Shown here piece after piece: positions 35,511 to 44,318 of a stretch of 64,000 bases of DNA; position 1 is the stretch's first letter; each line of letters opens with the position of its first letter. The notes beneath the pieces were generated by a model. It saw only the letters and a list, made by a program, of their open reading frames with translations, ran no database searches and was not told the DNA's origin. Source of the DNA: Streptomyces sp. Edi4 (GTDB lineage Bacteria > Actinomycetota > Actinomycetes > Streptomycetales > Streptomycetaceae); NCBI RefSeq assembly GCF_040253615.1, contig NZ_JBEJGY010000003.1:1-64000 (forward strand). Reading direction: 5' to 3'. The translations under genes and the position numbers were made by a program.

Positions 35511-36772
35511 GCGATGCTCCTTTCCGGCCGGGCCAGCACCATCGCGCTCTGGAAGCCGCCGAATCCGCTGCCCACACTGAGTACGACGTCCGGTCGCTTC
35601 TCGCGGGCGGTCAGTGGGATGTAGTCGAGGTCGAGCTCGGGGTCGGGGTCGTGGAGATTGGCGGTGGGCGGCAGCACGCCGTGTTCCATCGCGAGGGCGC
35701 AGGCTGCGATCTCCAGCGAGCCGATCGCGCCGAGCGAGTGTCCGATCATGGACTTGATGGAGCTGATCGGGGTGCGGTAGGCGTGGTCGCCGAGGCTCCG
35801 CTTGAATGCCCCTGTCTCGTGGCGGTCGTTCATCTTGGTGCCGGAGCCGTGGGCGTTGATGTAGCCGATGGTGGTCGGGTCGAGCCGGGCCTCGGCGAGG
35901 GCCACGTCGATGGCTTCCGCCATCTCCCGGCCGTCCGGCTTGAGTCCGGTCATGTGGAAGGCGTTGCAGCGTGCGGCGAAGCCGGCTATCTCGGCGTAGA
36001 TGTGGGCGCCCCTGCGCCGGGCACTGTCCAGTTCTTCGAGGACCAGGACGGCCGCGCCCTCGCCGAGGACGAGTCCGCTGCGCGTCCGGTCGAAGGGCCG
36101 GCAGGCGCTTTCGGGAGTGTCGTTGCGGGGGGTGGTCGCGTGGATGGCGTCGAAGCAGGCCGAGGTGATCGGCGAGATCGGCGCCTCGGTCGCCCCCGCG
36201 ATCATGACGTCACAGGTGCCTTCGCGGATCAGGTCCACCGCATGGCCCAGGGAGTCGAGTCCCGAGGTGCAGCCGGTGGAGACGACGGCCGCGGGTCCCT
36301 CGGCCCCGGCCGCCATCCCCACCTCCGCGGCCATCGAGCTGGGCACGAAGTGCCGGTACAGCTCGGGGACGGCGTAGGTGTGGTCCACGAGCCACTTGCG
36401 GCCACCGTCACTGACGACCGCGTACTCGCGTTCCAGGCTGGTGGTGCAGCCGACCGCGCTGCCGAGCGCGGTACCGACCCGGCCGGGATCGTGGGCCGAG
36501 ATGTCCAGGCCGCTGTCGGCCAGCGCCTCCCGGGTGGAGACGACCGCGAACTGCGCGGCCCGGTCCAGCCGGCGGGTCTCCTGCTGGGAGAGCCCGGCGG
36601 CCAGGGGGTCGAAGTCGCACTCCGCGGCGACCTGGGACCGGAACGGGGAGGGATCGTAGAAAGTAATGGTGCGGGTGGCGGTACGGCCCGCGGTGAGCAG
36701 GTCCCAGTACGCCTTCACGCCCACTCCACCGGGTGCCACGACGCCCAGTCCGGTGATGGCAACTCGCCGCAT
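35507..36772 (-). CDS. type II PKS ketosynthase alpha
   Basis: The 421-residue KAS I/II-type enzyme has the active-site loop VSTGCTSGLDSLGHAVDL (Cys168), HGSGTKMNDRHE and SSIKSMIGHSLGAIGSLEIA, which give the full Cys-His-His triad. The N-terminus MRRVAITGLGVVAPGGVG and the length are typical of aromatic-polyketide KS-alpha subunits. With CLF and ACP it would build a poly-beta-ketone chain by decarboxylative condensation. The start ATG 36772 follows GCGAGGTAG. The 260-bp upstream region to the carboxylase may hold a SARP-responsive promoter. Confidence 0.93.
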   Translation of the reverse strand: MRRVAITGLGVVAPGGVGVKAYWDLLTAGRTATRTITFYDPSPFRSQVAAECDFDPLAAGLSQQETRRLDRAAQFAVVSTREALADSGLDISAHDPGRVGTALGSAVGCTTSLEREYAVVSDGGRKWLVDHTYAVPELYRHFVPSSMAAEVGMAAGAEGPAAVVSTGCTSGLDSLGHAVDLIREGTCDVMIAGATEAPISPITSACFDAIHATTPRNDTPESACRPFDRTRSGLVLGEGAAVLVLEELDSARRRGAHIYAEIAGFAARCNAFHMTGLKPDGREMAEAIDVALAEARLDPTTIGYINAHGSGTKMNDRHETGAFKRSLGDHAYRTPISSIKSMIGHSLGAIGSLEIAACALAMEHGVLPPTANLHDPDPELDLDYIPLTAREKRPDVVLSVGSGFGGFQSAMVLARPERSIA

Positions 36773-36960
36773 CGTCTACCTCGCCTTCGACGGGGTGGAG
36801 TGCCGGTGTCGGCGCTCCCTGCCGGATGGCACTGTGCGGGCCACTGTCGATCCCTTCGTCCGGAACACATCAGCTGGTTGGGCGGCCGGGGTGAATCGGG
36901 GGTGAGCTCCACCCCGGCCGACCGGGCCGGTCGGCAGCCCGCTTGTGGCGTGCCTCCGTC

Positions 36961-37010
36961 TCCGGCCTTCATATGGAACGTGCGTGCCCTCGACAGGCGC
37001 TCGCGCGGGC
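36961..37010 (-). promoter_or_regulatory. possible SARP-type promoter upstream of KS-alpha
   Basis: On the minus strand a heptad TCGAGGG (36987-36993) is followed by CACGCACGTTCCATATG. The ACGTTCC-plus-TA-rich box resembles the sequence after the heptads upstream of the carboxylase gene (CGACGTTCCTACGTT). Only one clear heptad is present, so the call is weak. It would leave a 5' leader of roughly 190 nt before KS-alpha. Confidence 0.3.
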
Positions 37011-37032
37011 GTGGACCTGGAGTGATGGGCCT

Positions 37033-38622
37033 TCACGTCGGGACGTTGCCATGCTTGCGAGCTGGGACTTCGGCCTTTTTGCCGCGCAGCATGGCGAGCG
37101 AACGGATCAGTACGGAGCGGGTCTCGCCGGGGTCTATGACGTCGTCCACCAGGCCGCGTTCGGCGGCGTGGTAGGGGTGCATCAGCTCGGTCCGGTACTC
37201 CTCGATGCGCCGGGCGCGGACGGTTTCGGGGGCCTCGGCGGCGTTGATCTCCCGGCGGAAGATGACGTTGGCCGCGCCCTCGGCTCCCATGACGGCGATC
37301 TCGTTGGTGGGCCAGGCGAAGGAGAGGTCGGCGCCGATGGAGCGGGAGTCCATGACGATGTAGGCGCCGCCGTACGCCTTGCGCAGCACGAGGGAGATCC
37401 GGGGCACGGTGGCGTTGCAGTACGCGTACAGCAGTTTCGCGCCGTGCCGGATGATGCCGTTGTGCTCCTGGTCCACGCCGGGCAAGAAGCCGGGCACGTC
37501 GACCAGGGTGACCAGCGGGATGTTGAAGGCGTCGCAGGTGGAGACGAAGCGGGCCGCCTTCTCGCTGGCGTGGATGTCCAGGACGCCCGCGAGGGCGGCG
37601 GGCTGGTTGGCGACGATGCCCACCGGGTGGCCGTCCAGGCGGACCAGGGCGCACACCACGTTGCGTGCCCAGGCCTCGTGGACCTCGAAGTACTCGCCGT
37701 CGTCGACGATTTCCTCGATCACCGCGCGGATGTCGTACGAGCGGCCGGGATCGGCCGGGACCAGGTCCGTGAGCGTGTCGGTGCGCCGGTCCGCCGGATC
37801 GTTGGCGGGGGCCGGGGGCGGCATCTCACGGTTGTTGGACGGCAGGAGCGAGATGAGGAAGCGGACGTCGTCGAGGCATTCGGTCTCGTCGCCGTAGGCG
37901 AAGTGGCACACCCCGGAGGACGTGGCGTGCGTATCCGCCCCGCCGAGGCCGTTGTGGGTGATCTGCTCGCCGGTCACGGCCTGGACGACGTCGGGGCCGG
38001 TGATGAACATCTGGGCGGTCCCGCGGACCATGAAGACGAAGTCGCTGAGCGCGGGCGCGTAGGCGGCGCCGCCGGCGCAGGGGCCGAGCATCACACTGAT
38101 CTGCGGAATCACCCCGGAGGCGGCGACCGTTCGGCGGAAGATCCCGCCGTAGCCCGCGAGGGCGGTGACGCCTTCCTGGATGCGTGCGCCCGCACCGTCG
38201 TTGAGGGACACCAGGGGGGCGCCGGCGGACTCCGCCAGGTCCATGATCTTGTGCACCTTGGCCGCGTGCGCCTCGCCCAGCGCGCCGGCGAAGACCCGGA
38301 AGTCATGGGCGTAGGCGAAGACGGTCCGGCCGTGGACCGTGCCCCAGCCGATCACCACACCGTCGCCGTGGGGCTTGCGGTCCTCCAGGCCGAACCCGGA
38401 GGCTCGGTGCCGTCGCAACGGCTCGATCTCGGTGAACGTCCCCTCGTCGAAGAGGGTGTGGAGCCGTTCGTGCGCGGTGAGTTTGTTCTTCGCGTGCTGA
38501 CGCCGGGTGGCGTCGGGGTCGGGGCCGCGCCCCACTTCTTCTTTGAGCCGGCGCAGCTCCGTAGCGGCGCGGCGCAGGCTGGGGGCCGCGGAGGCAAGGG
38601 TCAGGTCGTCGAGGATCGTCAT
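37033..38622 (-). CDS. acyl-CoA carboxylase carboxyltransferase (beta) subunit
   Basis: The 529-residue protein is a complete carboxyltransferase of the propionyl/acetyl-CoA carboxylase beta type. It has NDGAGARIQEGVTALAGYGGIF, QISVMLGPCAGGAAYAPALSDF (first oxyanion-hole glycines) and FLPGVDQEHNGIIRHGAKLL with RISLVLRKAYGGAYIVM (second site). With a biotinylated alpha subunit encoded elsewhere it would make malonyl-CoA or a substituted malonyl-CoA for the PKS. A matching epsilon subunit is encoded at 50050. The ATG has no ribosome site but lies six bases after TACGTT, so the mRNA is probably leaderless. It is located between the SARP gene and the minimal PKS. Confidence 0.88.
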   Translation of the reverse strand: MTILDDLTLASAAPSLRRAATELRRLKEEVGRGPDPDATRRQHAKNKLTAHERLHTLFDEGTFTEIEPLRRHRASGFGLEDRKPHGDGVVIGWGTVHGRTVFAYAHDFRVFAGALGEAHAAKVHKIMDLAESAGAPLVSLNDGAGARIQEGVTALAGYGGIFRRTVAASGVIPQISVMLGPCAGGAAYAPALSDFVFMVRGTAQMFITGPDVVQAVTGEQITHNGLGGADTHATSSGVCHFAYGDETECLDDVRFLISLLPSNNREMPPPAPANDPADRRTDTLTDLVPADPGRSYDIRAVIEEIVDDGEYFEVHEAWARNVVCALVRLDGHPVGIVANQPAALAGVLDIHASEKAARFVSTCDAFNIPLVTLVDVPGFLPGVDQEHNGIIRHGAKLLYAYCNATVPRISLVLRKAYGGAYIVMDSRSIGADLSFAWPTNEIAVMGAEGAANVIFRREINAAEAPETVRARRIEEYRTELMHPYHAAERGLVDDVIDPGETRSVLIRSLAMLRGKKAEVPARKHGNVPT

Positions 38623-38628
38623 CGGCCG

Positions 38629-38663
38629 AACGTAGGAACGTCGGCTCGAGTGCGGGTCGAGGG
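38629..38663 (-). promoter_or_regulatory. SARP heptad repeats and -10 box of the carboxylase gene
   Basis: On the minus strand the 19-mer CCCTCGACCCGCACTCGAG (38645-38663) contains two TCGA heptads, TCGACCC and TCGAGCC, exactly 11 nt apart. They match the TCGAGCN type of consensus known for SARP activators such as DnrI and ActII-ORF4. Ten bases later comes TACGTT (38629-38634), a TANNNT-type -10 box, six bases before the ATG. Binding by the neighbouring SARP (38689-39489) is inferred. Confidence 0.6.
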
Positions 38664-38688
38664 GTGACCGGCGCAGTTCCCCGCCGCG

Positions 38689-39489
38689 TCAGCGGGCCAG
38701 GGAGGTGGAGACTTGGAAGTCGAGTGTGGGGTCCGCGTTGAGCACGGACTGCTGCAGCCGCTGCAGACGGGGCGAGGGTTCCATGCCGAGCTCGTCGACG
38801 AGCGCGGTGCGCAGCCGCTGATAGGCCTCCAGCGCGCGCCAGGCGTTGTTCGAGCGGTGCAGCGCTGTCATCAGCTGGGCGCAGAAGTTCTCGTGCATGG
38901 GGTGCCTGGCAGCCAGCACACGCAGTTCCGGCACCATTTCACCGTGCCGGCCGAGTTCCATGTCGGCGTCTATACGCCGCTCGAGGGCGGCCATCCGGTC
39001 CTCCTCGAGCCGCAGCGACTCCAATTCGAGCACGCCGCCCACCCGTACATCCACCAGAGCGGGGCCCTGCCACAACGCCAGTGCCTGGCCGAGGAGTTCG
39101 GAGGCGGAGCGGTAGTCGGCAGCGGTGTGGGCGTCGCGGCCGGCGGCGTACAGGCGGTCGAACTCCTGCACGTCCATCTGGCCCGGCTGGACCTCCAGCA
39201 GATACCCGCCGTGCTGGGTCACGAGGACGTCCTTGGCCTGCCAGGCCCGGTCGCCCTCCAGGGCGGCCGCGATCTTGCGCCGCAGTTGAAGGATGTATGT
39301 CTGCAGCGTGGTGGCCGCGCTGCGCGGGATGTCCTCGCCCCAGATCTCCTCCATCAGGGTCGGTACGGTCACGACGCGCCCGCTCTGCAGAGCGAGGAGG
39401 GCGAGGATCTGCCGCGGTTTGGCGGCACTCGGGACCACGGAGACGCCATTGAGTTCCGCGCTGAGCCGACCCAGCATCTTGATGTCCAT
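38689..39489 (-). CDS. SARP-family pathway activator
   Basis: The 266-residue protein starts at ATG 39489 after GGGAG. Its N-terminal 95 residues form an OmpR-type winged helix (KMLGRLSAELNGVSV through LLALQSGRVVTVPTLMEEIWG and ATTLQTYILQLRRKI). A bacterial transcriptional activation domain follows (MDVQEFDRLYAAGRDAH, QALALWQGPALVDV, LEEDRMAALERRIDADMELG, LMTALHRSNNAWRALEAYQ). This is a small, ATPase-free SARP of the ActII-ORF4/DnrI type. I see no TTA codon in the gene, so direct bldA control is unlikely. It lies 66 bp upstream of the carboxylase and is divergent from the RiPP cassette. Confidence 0.9.
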   Translation of the reverse strand: MDIKMLGRLSAELNGVSVVPSAAKPRQILALLALQSGRVVTVPTLMEEIWGEDIPRSAATTLQTYILQLRRKIAAALEGDRAWQAKDVLVTQHGGYLLEVQPGQMDVQEFDRLYAAGRDAHTAADYRSASELLGQALALWQGPALVDVRVGGVLELESLRLEEDRMAALERRIDADMELGRHGEMVPELRVLAARHPMHENFCAQLMTALHRSNNAWRALEAYQRLRTALVDELGMEPSPRLQRLQQSVLNADPTLDFQVSTSLAR

Positions 39490-39540
39490 GTGTGAGTTCT
39501 CCCGTCTCGCCCAGGTGATCGCGACGGCCACAAAGGCCGT

Positions 39541-39577
39541 TGATGTCATCCACGAGCGTGAAGAGAGCGTGACATCA
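39541..39577. promoter_or_regulatory. inverted repeat in the SARP/precursor intergenic region
   Basis: TGATGTCA (39541-39548) and TGACATCA (39570-39577) are perfect inverted copies with 21 nt between them, in the divergent region between the SARP gene and the peptide gene. A single TCGAGTC heptad (39584-39590) is close by. The repeat may be an operator for either direction. The rest of 39490-39759 shows no gene. Confidence 0.4.
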
Positions 39578-39759
39578 GCGCTGGTCGAGTCCCAGTGAGC
39601 GGTTCATGGAGAGCACCATGAAAATGTCATACCCCGATGGTGACAACGGCACTGGGCGACCGCGACGGGGCACCGCAGAATTCGAACCGCGGGACGACGA
39701 GAGCGAGCACGGCTCGGATCCCCGATTCCTCAACACTCAGGCCTCATCTGGAGGGTTCC

Positions 39760-40068
39760 ATGAGCACGTTGACCATCGTCACCCCGTCCGGCTCCGCCCG
39801 GCCGCCGCTGCCGGACCACCGCCTCGCCCTGCTGACCGCCCGTGCGGGTCTCGAACCGGAGCTGGCCCAGCGGTACTTCATCGACCCGGCGTCGGTGCTG
39901 GTGGAATTCGGGCTCAACGCGGCGGAGTCGGTGTACTTCGCGGAACTCGGCGCCTCGGCGGGTGACTTGGTGATCGAGGACCTGGACCGCCCGGACGCGG
40001 CCGGCGGCGACATCTGCTATTACTGCCCGCTCGAGGCTGGCCGCCCATCCGAGATGGCGTTCATATGA
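39760..40068 (+). CDS. RiPP precursor-like peptide with NHLP-type leader and CYYC core
   Basis: ATG 39760 follows GGAGGG and gives 102 residues. Residues 18-60 (DHRLALLTARAGLEPELAQR, then YFIDPASVLVEFGLNAAESV) resemble a nitrile-hydratase-like leader, including the DPxxVLxEFGL pattern. The tail has a double glycine (Gly82-Gly83) followed by a 19-residue putative core, DICYYCPLEAGRPSEMAFI, with Cys86 and Cys89. The stop overlaps the start of the YcaO gene by four bases (ATGA), so the peptide and modifying enzyme are made together. Cysteines are the likely azoline-forming residues. No peptidase or dedicated exporter is visible in the window. An alternative is that it is a small structural partner of the YcaO protein. 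Confidence 0.65.
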   Translation: MSTLTIVTPSGSARPPLPDHRLALLTARAGLEPELAQRYFIDPASVLVEFGLNAAESVYFAELGASAGDLVIEDLDRPDAAGGDICYYCPLEAGRPSEMAFI

Positions 40069-42341
40069 CCGTATCGGAGAGATCCGCCGCCTCGCAGCCC
40101 GTGGGCTTCAAGCCTCACCTGCGTGTCGAAGTGGTCGGCGGCGAGGCCGTCTACCTCATGTCGGAGCACGGTACGACCGCCCTGCACGGCCCCTGCGTCG
40201 AAGCGCTCGCCCCGCTCCTCGACGGCACCCGGACTTTGGCGGCGGTGCTGGAGCTGGCTTCGAGCACGCTGTCCGCGGACGTGGCGGGCAGGACCATCGC
40301 GGCGCTCGCCAAGGCCGAACTGATCGGCTATCAGGCCCCGTTGGCGGACTGCACGGCCGAGGCCTACTGGGAACTCGCCGGCCTCAGCGGGGCGGGCGCC
40401 CAGGCCGCGGTGCTCAGTACCCGGGCCCACCTGCTGACGCTGGGGCGCATGGACCGCGAGTCCCTCAGCAGCGCGTGCCGCGCCTCCGGGCTGGGCCTCG
40501 CGGAGGCGGGTGAATCCGCCGCCTTCTCCCTGGTGCTGTGCGACGACTACCTGGACCCCGAGCTGGCCGACGTCGATGCCTGGCACCGCGCCGCGGGCCG
40601 CCCGTGGCTGCTCGCCAAGCCCTGCGGCGCCGAGGCATGGGTGGGGCCCTTCTTCGGGCCCGGCGGCCGGCCCTGCTGGTCGTGTCTGGCGCACCGGCTG
40701 CGCGGCCACCGGGCGGCCCAGTCTCTGGTCCAGCACGTGCTCGGACTGCAAGGGCCCCTCTCGCTCCCCGAGGCATCGCTGACCTCCGTGCGGGCGCTGG
40801 GACTCCAGACGGCCGTACTGGAAGCGGTGAAGTGGGCGGCCGGCATGCGATACGCGGAGCAGAGTTCCGTGTGCACGCTCGACACCCGCACCCTACGGAC
40901 CCGCCACCACCCGGTCAACAGACGTCCCCAGTGCGCCGAATGCGGCGACCCCGGGCTGGTGACGGCGCGGATGCGGCGGCCGGTCGTCTTCACCTCGCGT
41001 GTCAAGTCGGCCGGGGAGGGCAACGGCCACCGCGCCCTGTCGCTGACGGCGGTGCGCGCGCGGTACCAGCACCTCATCGATCCGCTCACCGGTGTCGTGC
41101 CGGAGGTCCGCTCGGTGCCGGGGACGCCTACGGGGCTCAACCGGTACGTCTCGGGGCGCAATCCCGCGTTCCAGGCACGCTCGCTCGTCAGTCTGCGCAA
41201 CGGACTGCGCAGCCACAGCGGCGGCAAGGGCACCACCCCTTTGGAGGCCGAGGTCGGCGCGCTCTGTGAGGCCGTGGAACGCTACTGCGGCACCCGTCAA
41301 GGTGACGAACCGGTCGTCCTAGACAGCTTCACCGGGCTCGGCGAGGGTGCCGTACACCCCAACGCGTGCCAGCTCTACGCCGACCGGCAGTTCCGGGAAC
41401 GGGGCCGGTGGAACCGTACGGCCTCCGCGTTCCAGCACATCCCTCCGTCCTTCGACCCCCACGCGGTCAGGGAATGGTCCCCGGTGTGGTCGGTGACGGC
41501 GGGTGCCACACGTCTGCTGCCCACGTCGATGCTCTACTTCGGGCCCGGCCCGGACGGCCGTCCGCACGCGCCCTGGGCGGACTCCAACGGCAACGCGGCC
41601 GGCAGCAGCCTCGAGGACGCCGCCGTGCAGGGATTCCTCGAACTGGTCGAGCGCGACGCGGTGGCTCTGTGGTGGTACAACCGCACCCGCCATCCGGCGG
41701 TGGACCTCGACGCATTCGAGGAACCATGGCTCGCGCAGGCGCGCGCCGCGTACCGCGAGTTGGGCCGCGAGGTGTGGGTTCTCGACCTCACCGCGGACTT
41801 CGAGATTCCCGTCATGGCGGCCGTGTCATCCCTCGGCGCGACTACCGCCCAGGGCATTTCCTTCGGCTTCGGAGCACACTTCGATCCGCGCATAGCACTG
41901 CGTCGAGCGGTGACCGAGATGGCACAACTGCTCCCCGCCCACAAGGACGGCGCCGAAACGCGTGCGGGCTTCTCCTCCTCCAACCCGGAACTGGCCCAGT
42001 GGTGGTCGTGCGCAACCACGCGGAGCCAGCCATACCTCTTGCCGGATCCGGCCGAGCACCCCCGGACCCCGGGCGACTACGTGTACGAGGCACGCGACGA
42101 TCTGCTCGGCGATCTCACCGCGATCGAGCAGCTGTTGAGCGACCGCGGCCTGGACCTGCTCGTGCTCGACCAAACCCGCCCTGACGTGGAATTGCCCGTG
42201 GTCAAGGTACTCGTTCCGGGGATGCGGCACTTCTGGGCGCGGTTCGCGCCGGGCCGTCTCTTCGAGGTTCCGGTCCGTCTCGGACGCCTCGCGGGCCCCA
42301 CTGCCTACGAGGAGCTCAACCCGATCCCGCTGTTCGTCTGA
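40065..42341 (+). CDS. fused RRE/E1-like/YcaO cyclodehydratase
   Basis: This 758-residue protein has the three-part layout of azole-forming (TOMM) cyclodehydratases. Residues 15-88 are a PqqD-like leader-binding domain (HLRVEVVGGEAVYLMSEHGT). Residues 110-300 are an E1-like ocin-ThiF domain with structural zinc pairs C204/C207 (GRPCWSCLAHR) and C290/C293 (PQCAECGD). Residues 320-758 are YcaO, with ATP/Mg motifs AEVGALCEAVERYCG (about 395-409) and DSNGNAAGSSLEDAAVQGFLELVERDAV. The C-terminus NPIPLFV is close to the proline-rich end of azoline-forming members. It would cyclise cysteines of the coupled peptide with ATP use. No flavin dehydrogenase is nearby, so azolines rather than azoles would be expected. 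Confidence 0.85.
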   Translation: MTVSERSAASQPVGFKPHLRVEVVGGEAVYLMSEHGTTALHGPCVEALAPLLDGTRTLAAVLELASSTLSADVAGRTIAALAKAELIGYQAPLADCTAEAYWELAGLSGAGAQAAVLSTRAHLLTLGRMDRESLSSACRASGLGLAEAGESAAFSLVLCDDYLDPELADVDAWHRAAGRPWLLAKPCGAEAWVGPFFGPGGRPCWSCLAHRLRGHRAAQSLVQHVLGLQGPLSLPEASLTSVRALGLQTAVLEAVKWAAGMRYAEQSSVCTLDTRTLRTRHHPVNRRPQCAECGDPGLVTARMRRPVVFTSRVKSAGEGNGHRALSLTAVRARYQHLIDPLTGVVPEVRSVPGTPTGLNRYVSGRNPAFQARSLVSLRNGLRSHSGGKGTTPLEAEVGALCEAVERYCGTRQGDEPVVLDSFTGLGEGAVHPNACQLYADRQFRERGRWNRTASAFQHIPPSFDPHAVREWSPVWSVTAGATRLLPTSMLYFGPGPDGRPHAPWADSNGNAAGSSLEDAAVQGFLELVERDAVALWWYNRTRHPAVDLDAFEEPWLAQARAAYRELGREVWVLDLTADFEIPVMAAVSSLGATTAQGISFGFGAHFDPRIALRRAVTEMAQLLPAHKDGAETRAGFSSSNPELAQWWSCATTRSQPYLLPDPAEHPRTPGDYVYEARDDLLGDLTAIEQLLSDRGLDLLVLDQTRPDVELPVVKVLVPGMRHFWARFAPGRLFEVPVRLGRLAGPTAYEELNPIPLFV

Positions 42342-42427
42342 ATCCGGCCGTAGCGGACTCACAGTGGCCTACTTCAATCCTTAGCCATAGCATGCCGTTC
42401 GATCAGTACCCTGGCTAGGAGACCGCG

Positions 42428-43669
42428 ATGCCGGACGTATGTCGAACTGCGGAAAGATCCCGAGGGGCCGCAGAGCCGCGATCGCTGAGCGAGCAGCAGA
42501 CCATGGCACCCCGGCTCGCGCGCATCATCATGACGGTGGTACTTGCCTGTTACTGCTCCGTCGTGATCCTGAACGTTCTCAGGACGGGCAAGGCGAGCAC
42601 GGCCCAGCTGACGTCCTGCGTGGTGACCGTGCTGCTGGTGTTCGGTCTGCAGTTCACCCTCTCCTCTCCCGCGGCGCGCACCTGGCCCATGAAGCGACAG
42701 ATCGCGGCGCTCGTGGCCCAGGCACTGCTGACCTATCTGCCCACGTTCTGGTTCCAGCTCAGCTGGGGCAGCATGCAAGGGCCGTTCGCCGCAACGGTGT
42801 TGCTCTCGCTGCCGCAGCGCATCGCGTGGCCGCTCTTCGGCGTGGTCCTCGCCGGTGTCCCGCTGTATCCGCTGTCGAAGGGCGCCAACGCGCTGGACTG
42901 CGCCTACGCCTTCATCTCCGTCATGCTGGCGGGTCTGGTGATCTACGGCCTGACCCGTCTCGCCGACCTCGTACAGGAAGTGCACTCCACCCGGGAGAAG
43001 CTGGCCCGCATGGCCGTGACACAGGAACGGCTGCGCTTCGCGCGCGATCTGCACGATCTGCTCGGATACAGCCTCTCTGCCATCACCCTCAAGGGTGAGC
43101 TGGTCAACCGGCTGATCCCGGCCCGTCCGGAGCAGGCCGCGGAGGAAACCGTGTCGCTGCTCCTGGTGGCACGCCAGGCCCTGTCGGACGTACGTCTGGT
43201 GTCGCGCGGTTACCGGGACATGTCGTTGCGGGACGAGGCGGAGTCGGCGGCGGCCGTGCTGGCCTCGGCCGACGTCCGCGCGGAGGTGGACATCGGGGAC
43301 CAGAGGCTGCATCCGGTCATCGACACGGTGCTGGCGACCGCGCTGCGGGAGGGAGTCACGAACATCCTGAGGCACAGCAAGGCAGAGGTCTGTACCATCA
43401 AGGCAGCCCACGGGCCCGAAACGATTCTGCTCACCATGGTCAATGACGGTGTCGTCATCAGGGACCAGTCGCTCGACGCCCGGTCCGGCGGCAGTGGTCT
43501 CGGCAACCTCCGTGCGCGTCTCACCGAGATCGGTGGAGAGCTGACCGCCGGCGTCGGAGCGGACGGCCTGTTCCAGGTGCAGGCCCGGGCTCCGCTGCGA
43601 CCGCACAATGGAGAGGCCAGGGTTGCCACGACCACCGCCGCGACGGGCTCCGGCAGAGCCGCGGCCTGA
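42428..43669 (+). CDS. NarL/DesK-type sensor histidine kinase
   Basis: The start ATG 42428 has TAGGAG upstream. Residues 30-185 contain about five hydrophobic membrane segments (ARIIMTVVLACYCSVVILNV, CVVTVLLVFGLQFTL, VVLAGVPLYPL and others), then a short coiled coil (RLADLVQEVHSTREKLARM). The HisKA_3 phosphoacceptor is in ERLRFARDLHDLLGYSLSAI, and the ATPase has REGVTNILRHSKA (N box) and SGGSGLGNLRARL (G box). It would phosphorylate the response regulator encoded next. The membrane input resembles DesK-type sensors; the signal is unknown. It follows the YcaO gene by 86 bp on the same strand and so may belong to the same unit. Confidence 0.88.
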   Translation: MPDVCRTAERSRGAAEPRSLSEQQTMAPRLARIIMTVVLACYCSVVILNVLRTGKASTAQLTSCVVTVLLVFGLQFTLSSPAARTWPMKRQIAALVAQALLTYLPTFWFQLSWGSMQGPFAATVLLSLPQRIAWPLFGVVLAGVPLYPLSKGANALDCAYAFISVMLAGLVIYGLTRLADLVQEVHSTREKLARMAVTQERLRFARDLHDLLGYSLSAITLKGELVNRLIPARPEQAAEETVSLLLVARQALSDVRLVSRGYRDMSLRDEAESAAAVLASADVRAEVDIGDQRLHPVIDTVLATALREGVTNILRHSKAEVCTIKAAHGPETILLTMVNDGVVIRDQSLDARSGGSGLGNLRARLTEIGGELTAGVGADGLFQVQARAPLRPHNGEARVATTTAATGSGRAAA

Positions 43670-43703
43670 CATCCGACGACATCGCTCGCTGGGGGGAGCA
43701 CCG

Positions 43704-44318
43704 ATGCTGTCCATCAACATCCTTCTTGCCGAGGACGTGCACATGATCCGGGGGGCGCTGGTGGCGCTTCTTCAGCTCGAACCGGACCTGCATGTCGTCG
43801 CCGCCGTGGACCGGGGCGACACCATCGTCAGCACGGCGCTCGACACCCGGCCGGACGTCGCCGTGATCGACGTGGACCTGCCCGGCATGGACGGCCTGAC
43901 GGCCGCCGCCGATCTGCACCGTCAGCTGCCCCGGTGCCGATCCCTGATCCTCACCAGTCTGGGCCGCCCCGGCACCATGCGCCGCGCCATGTCGGCGCAT
44001 GTCTCCGGCTTCCTGCTGAAGGACTCACCACCGGACCAACTCGCCTTGGCGGTACGCTCTGTGGCCGCCGGCCGGCGCGTCCTGGACCCCCAGCTCGCCC
44101 TCAGCGCCTGGGACTACCCGGACAACCCGCTCTCCCGAAGGGAGGTGGAGGTGCTACGGCTCGCGGCCAAGGGAGCCGACGCCGCCGAAATCGCCGGATG
44201 CCTGTACCTCACCGGCGGAACGGTCCGCAATTACCTCACGTCGATCGTCAGCAAACTCGGTGCCCGCAACCGCATCGACGCCATCCGTATCGCCGAGGAA
44301 GCCGGCTGGATCCCCTGA
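43704..44318 (+). CDS. LuxR-type response regulator, DesR-like
   Basis: ATG 43704 follows GGGGGGAG and gives 204 residues. The receiver domain has ILLAEDVHMIRGAL (acidic pocket), VAVIDVDLPGMDGL (phosphoacceptor Asp at about 58) and GFLLKDSPP (Lys). The C-terminal LuxR helix-turn-helix is NPLSRREVEVLRLAAKGADAAEIAG with VRNYLTSIVSKLGARNRIDAI. It pairs with the upstream kinase, 34 bp away. The final 165 nt overlap the 3' end of the minus-strand phosphopantetheinyl transferase frame. Targets are unknown. Confidence 0.88.
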   Translation: MLSINILLAEDVHMIRGALVALLQLEPDLHVVAAVDRGDTIVSTALDTRPDVAVIDVDLPGMDGLTAAADLHRQLPRCRSLILTSLGRPGTMRRAMSAHVSGFLLKDSPPDQLALAVRSVAAGRRVLDPQLALSAWDYPDNPLSRREVEVLRLAAKGADAAEIAGCLYLTGGTVRNYLTSIVSKLGARNRIDAIRIAEEAGWIP

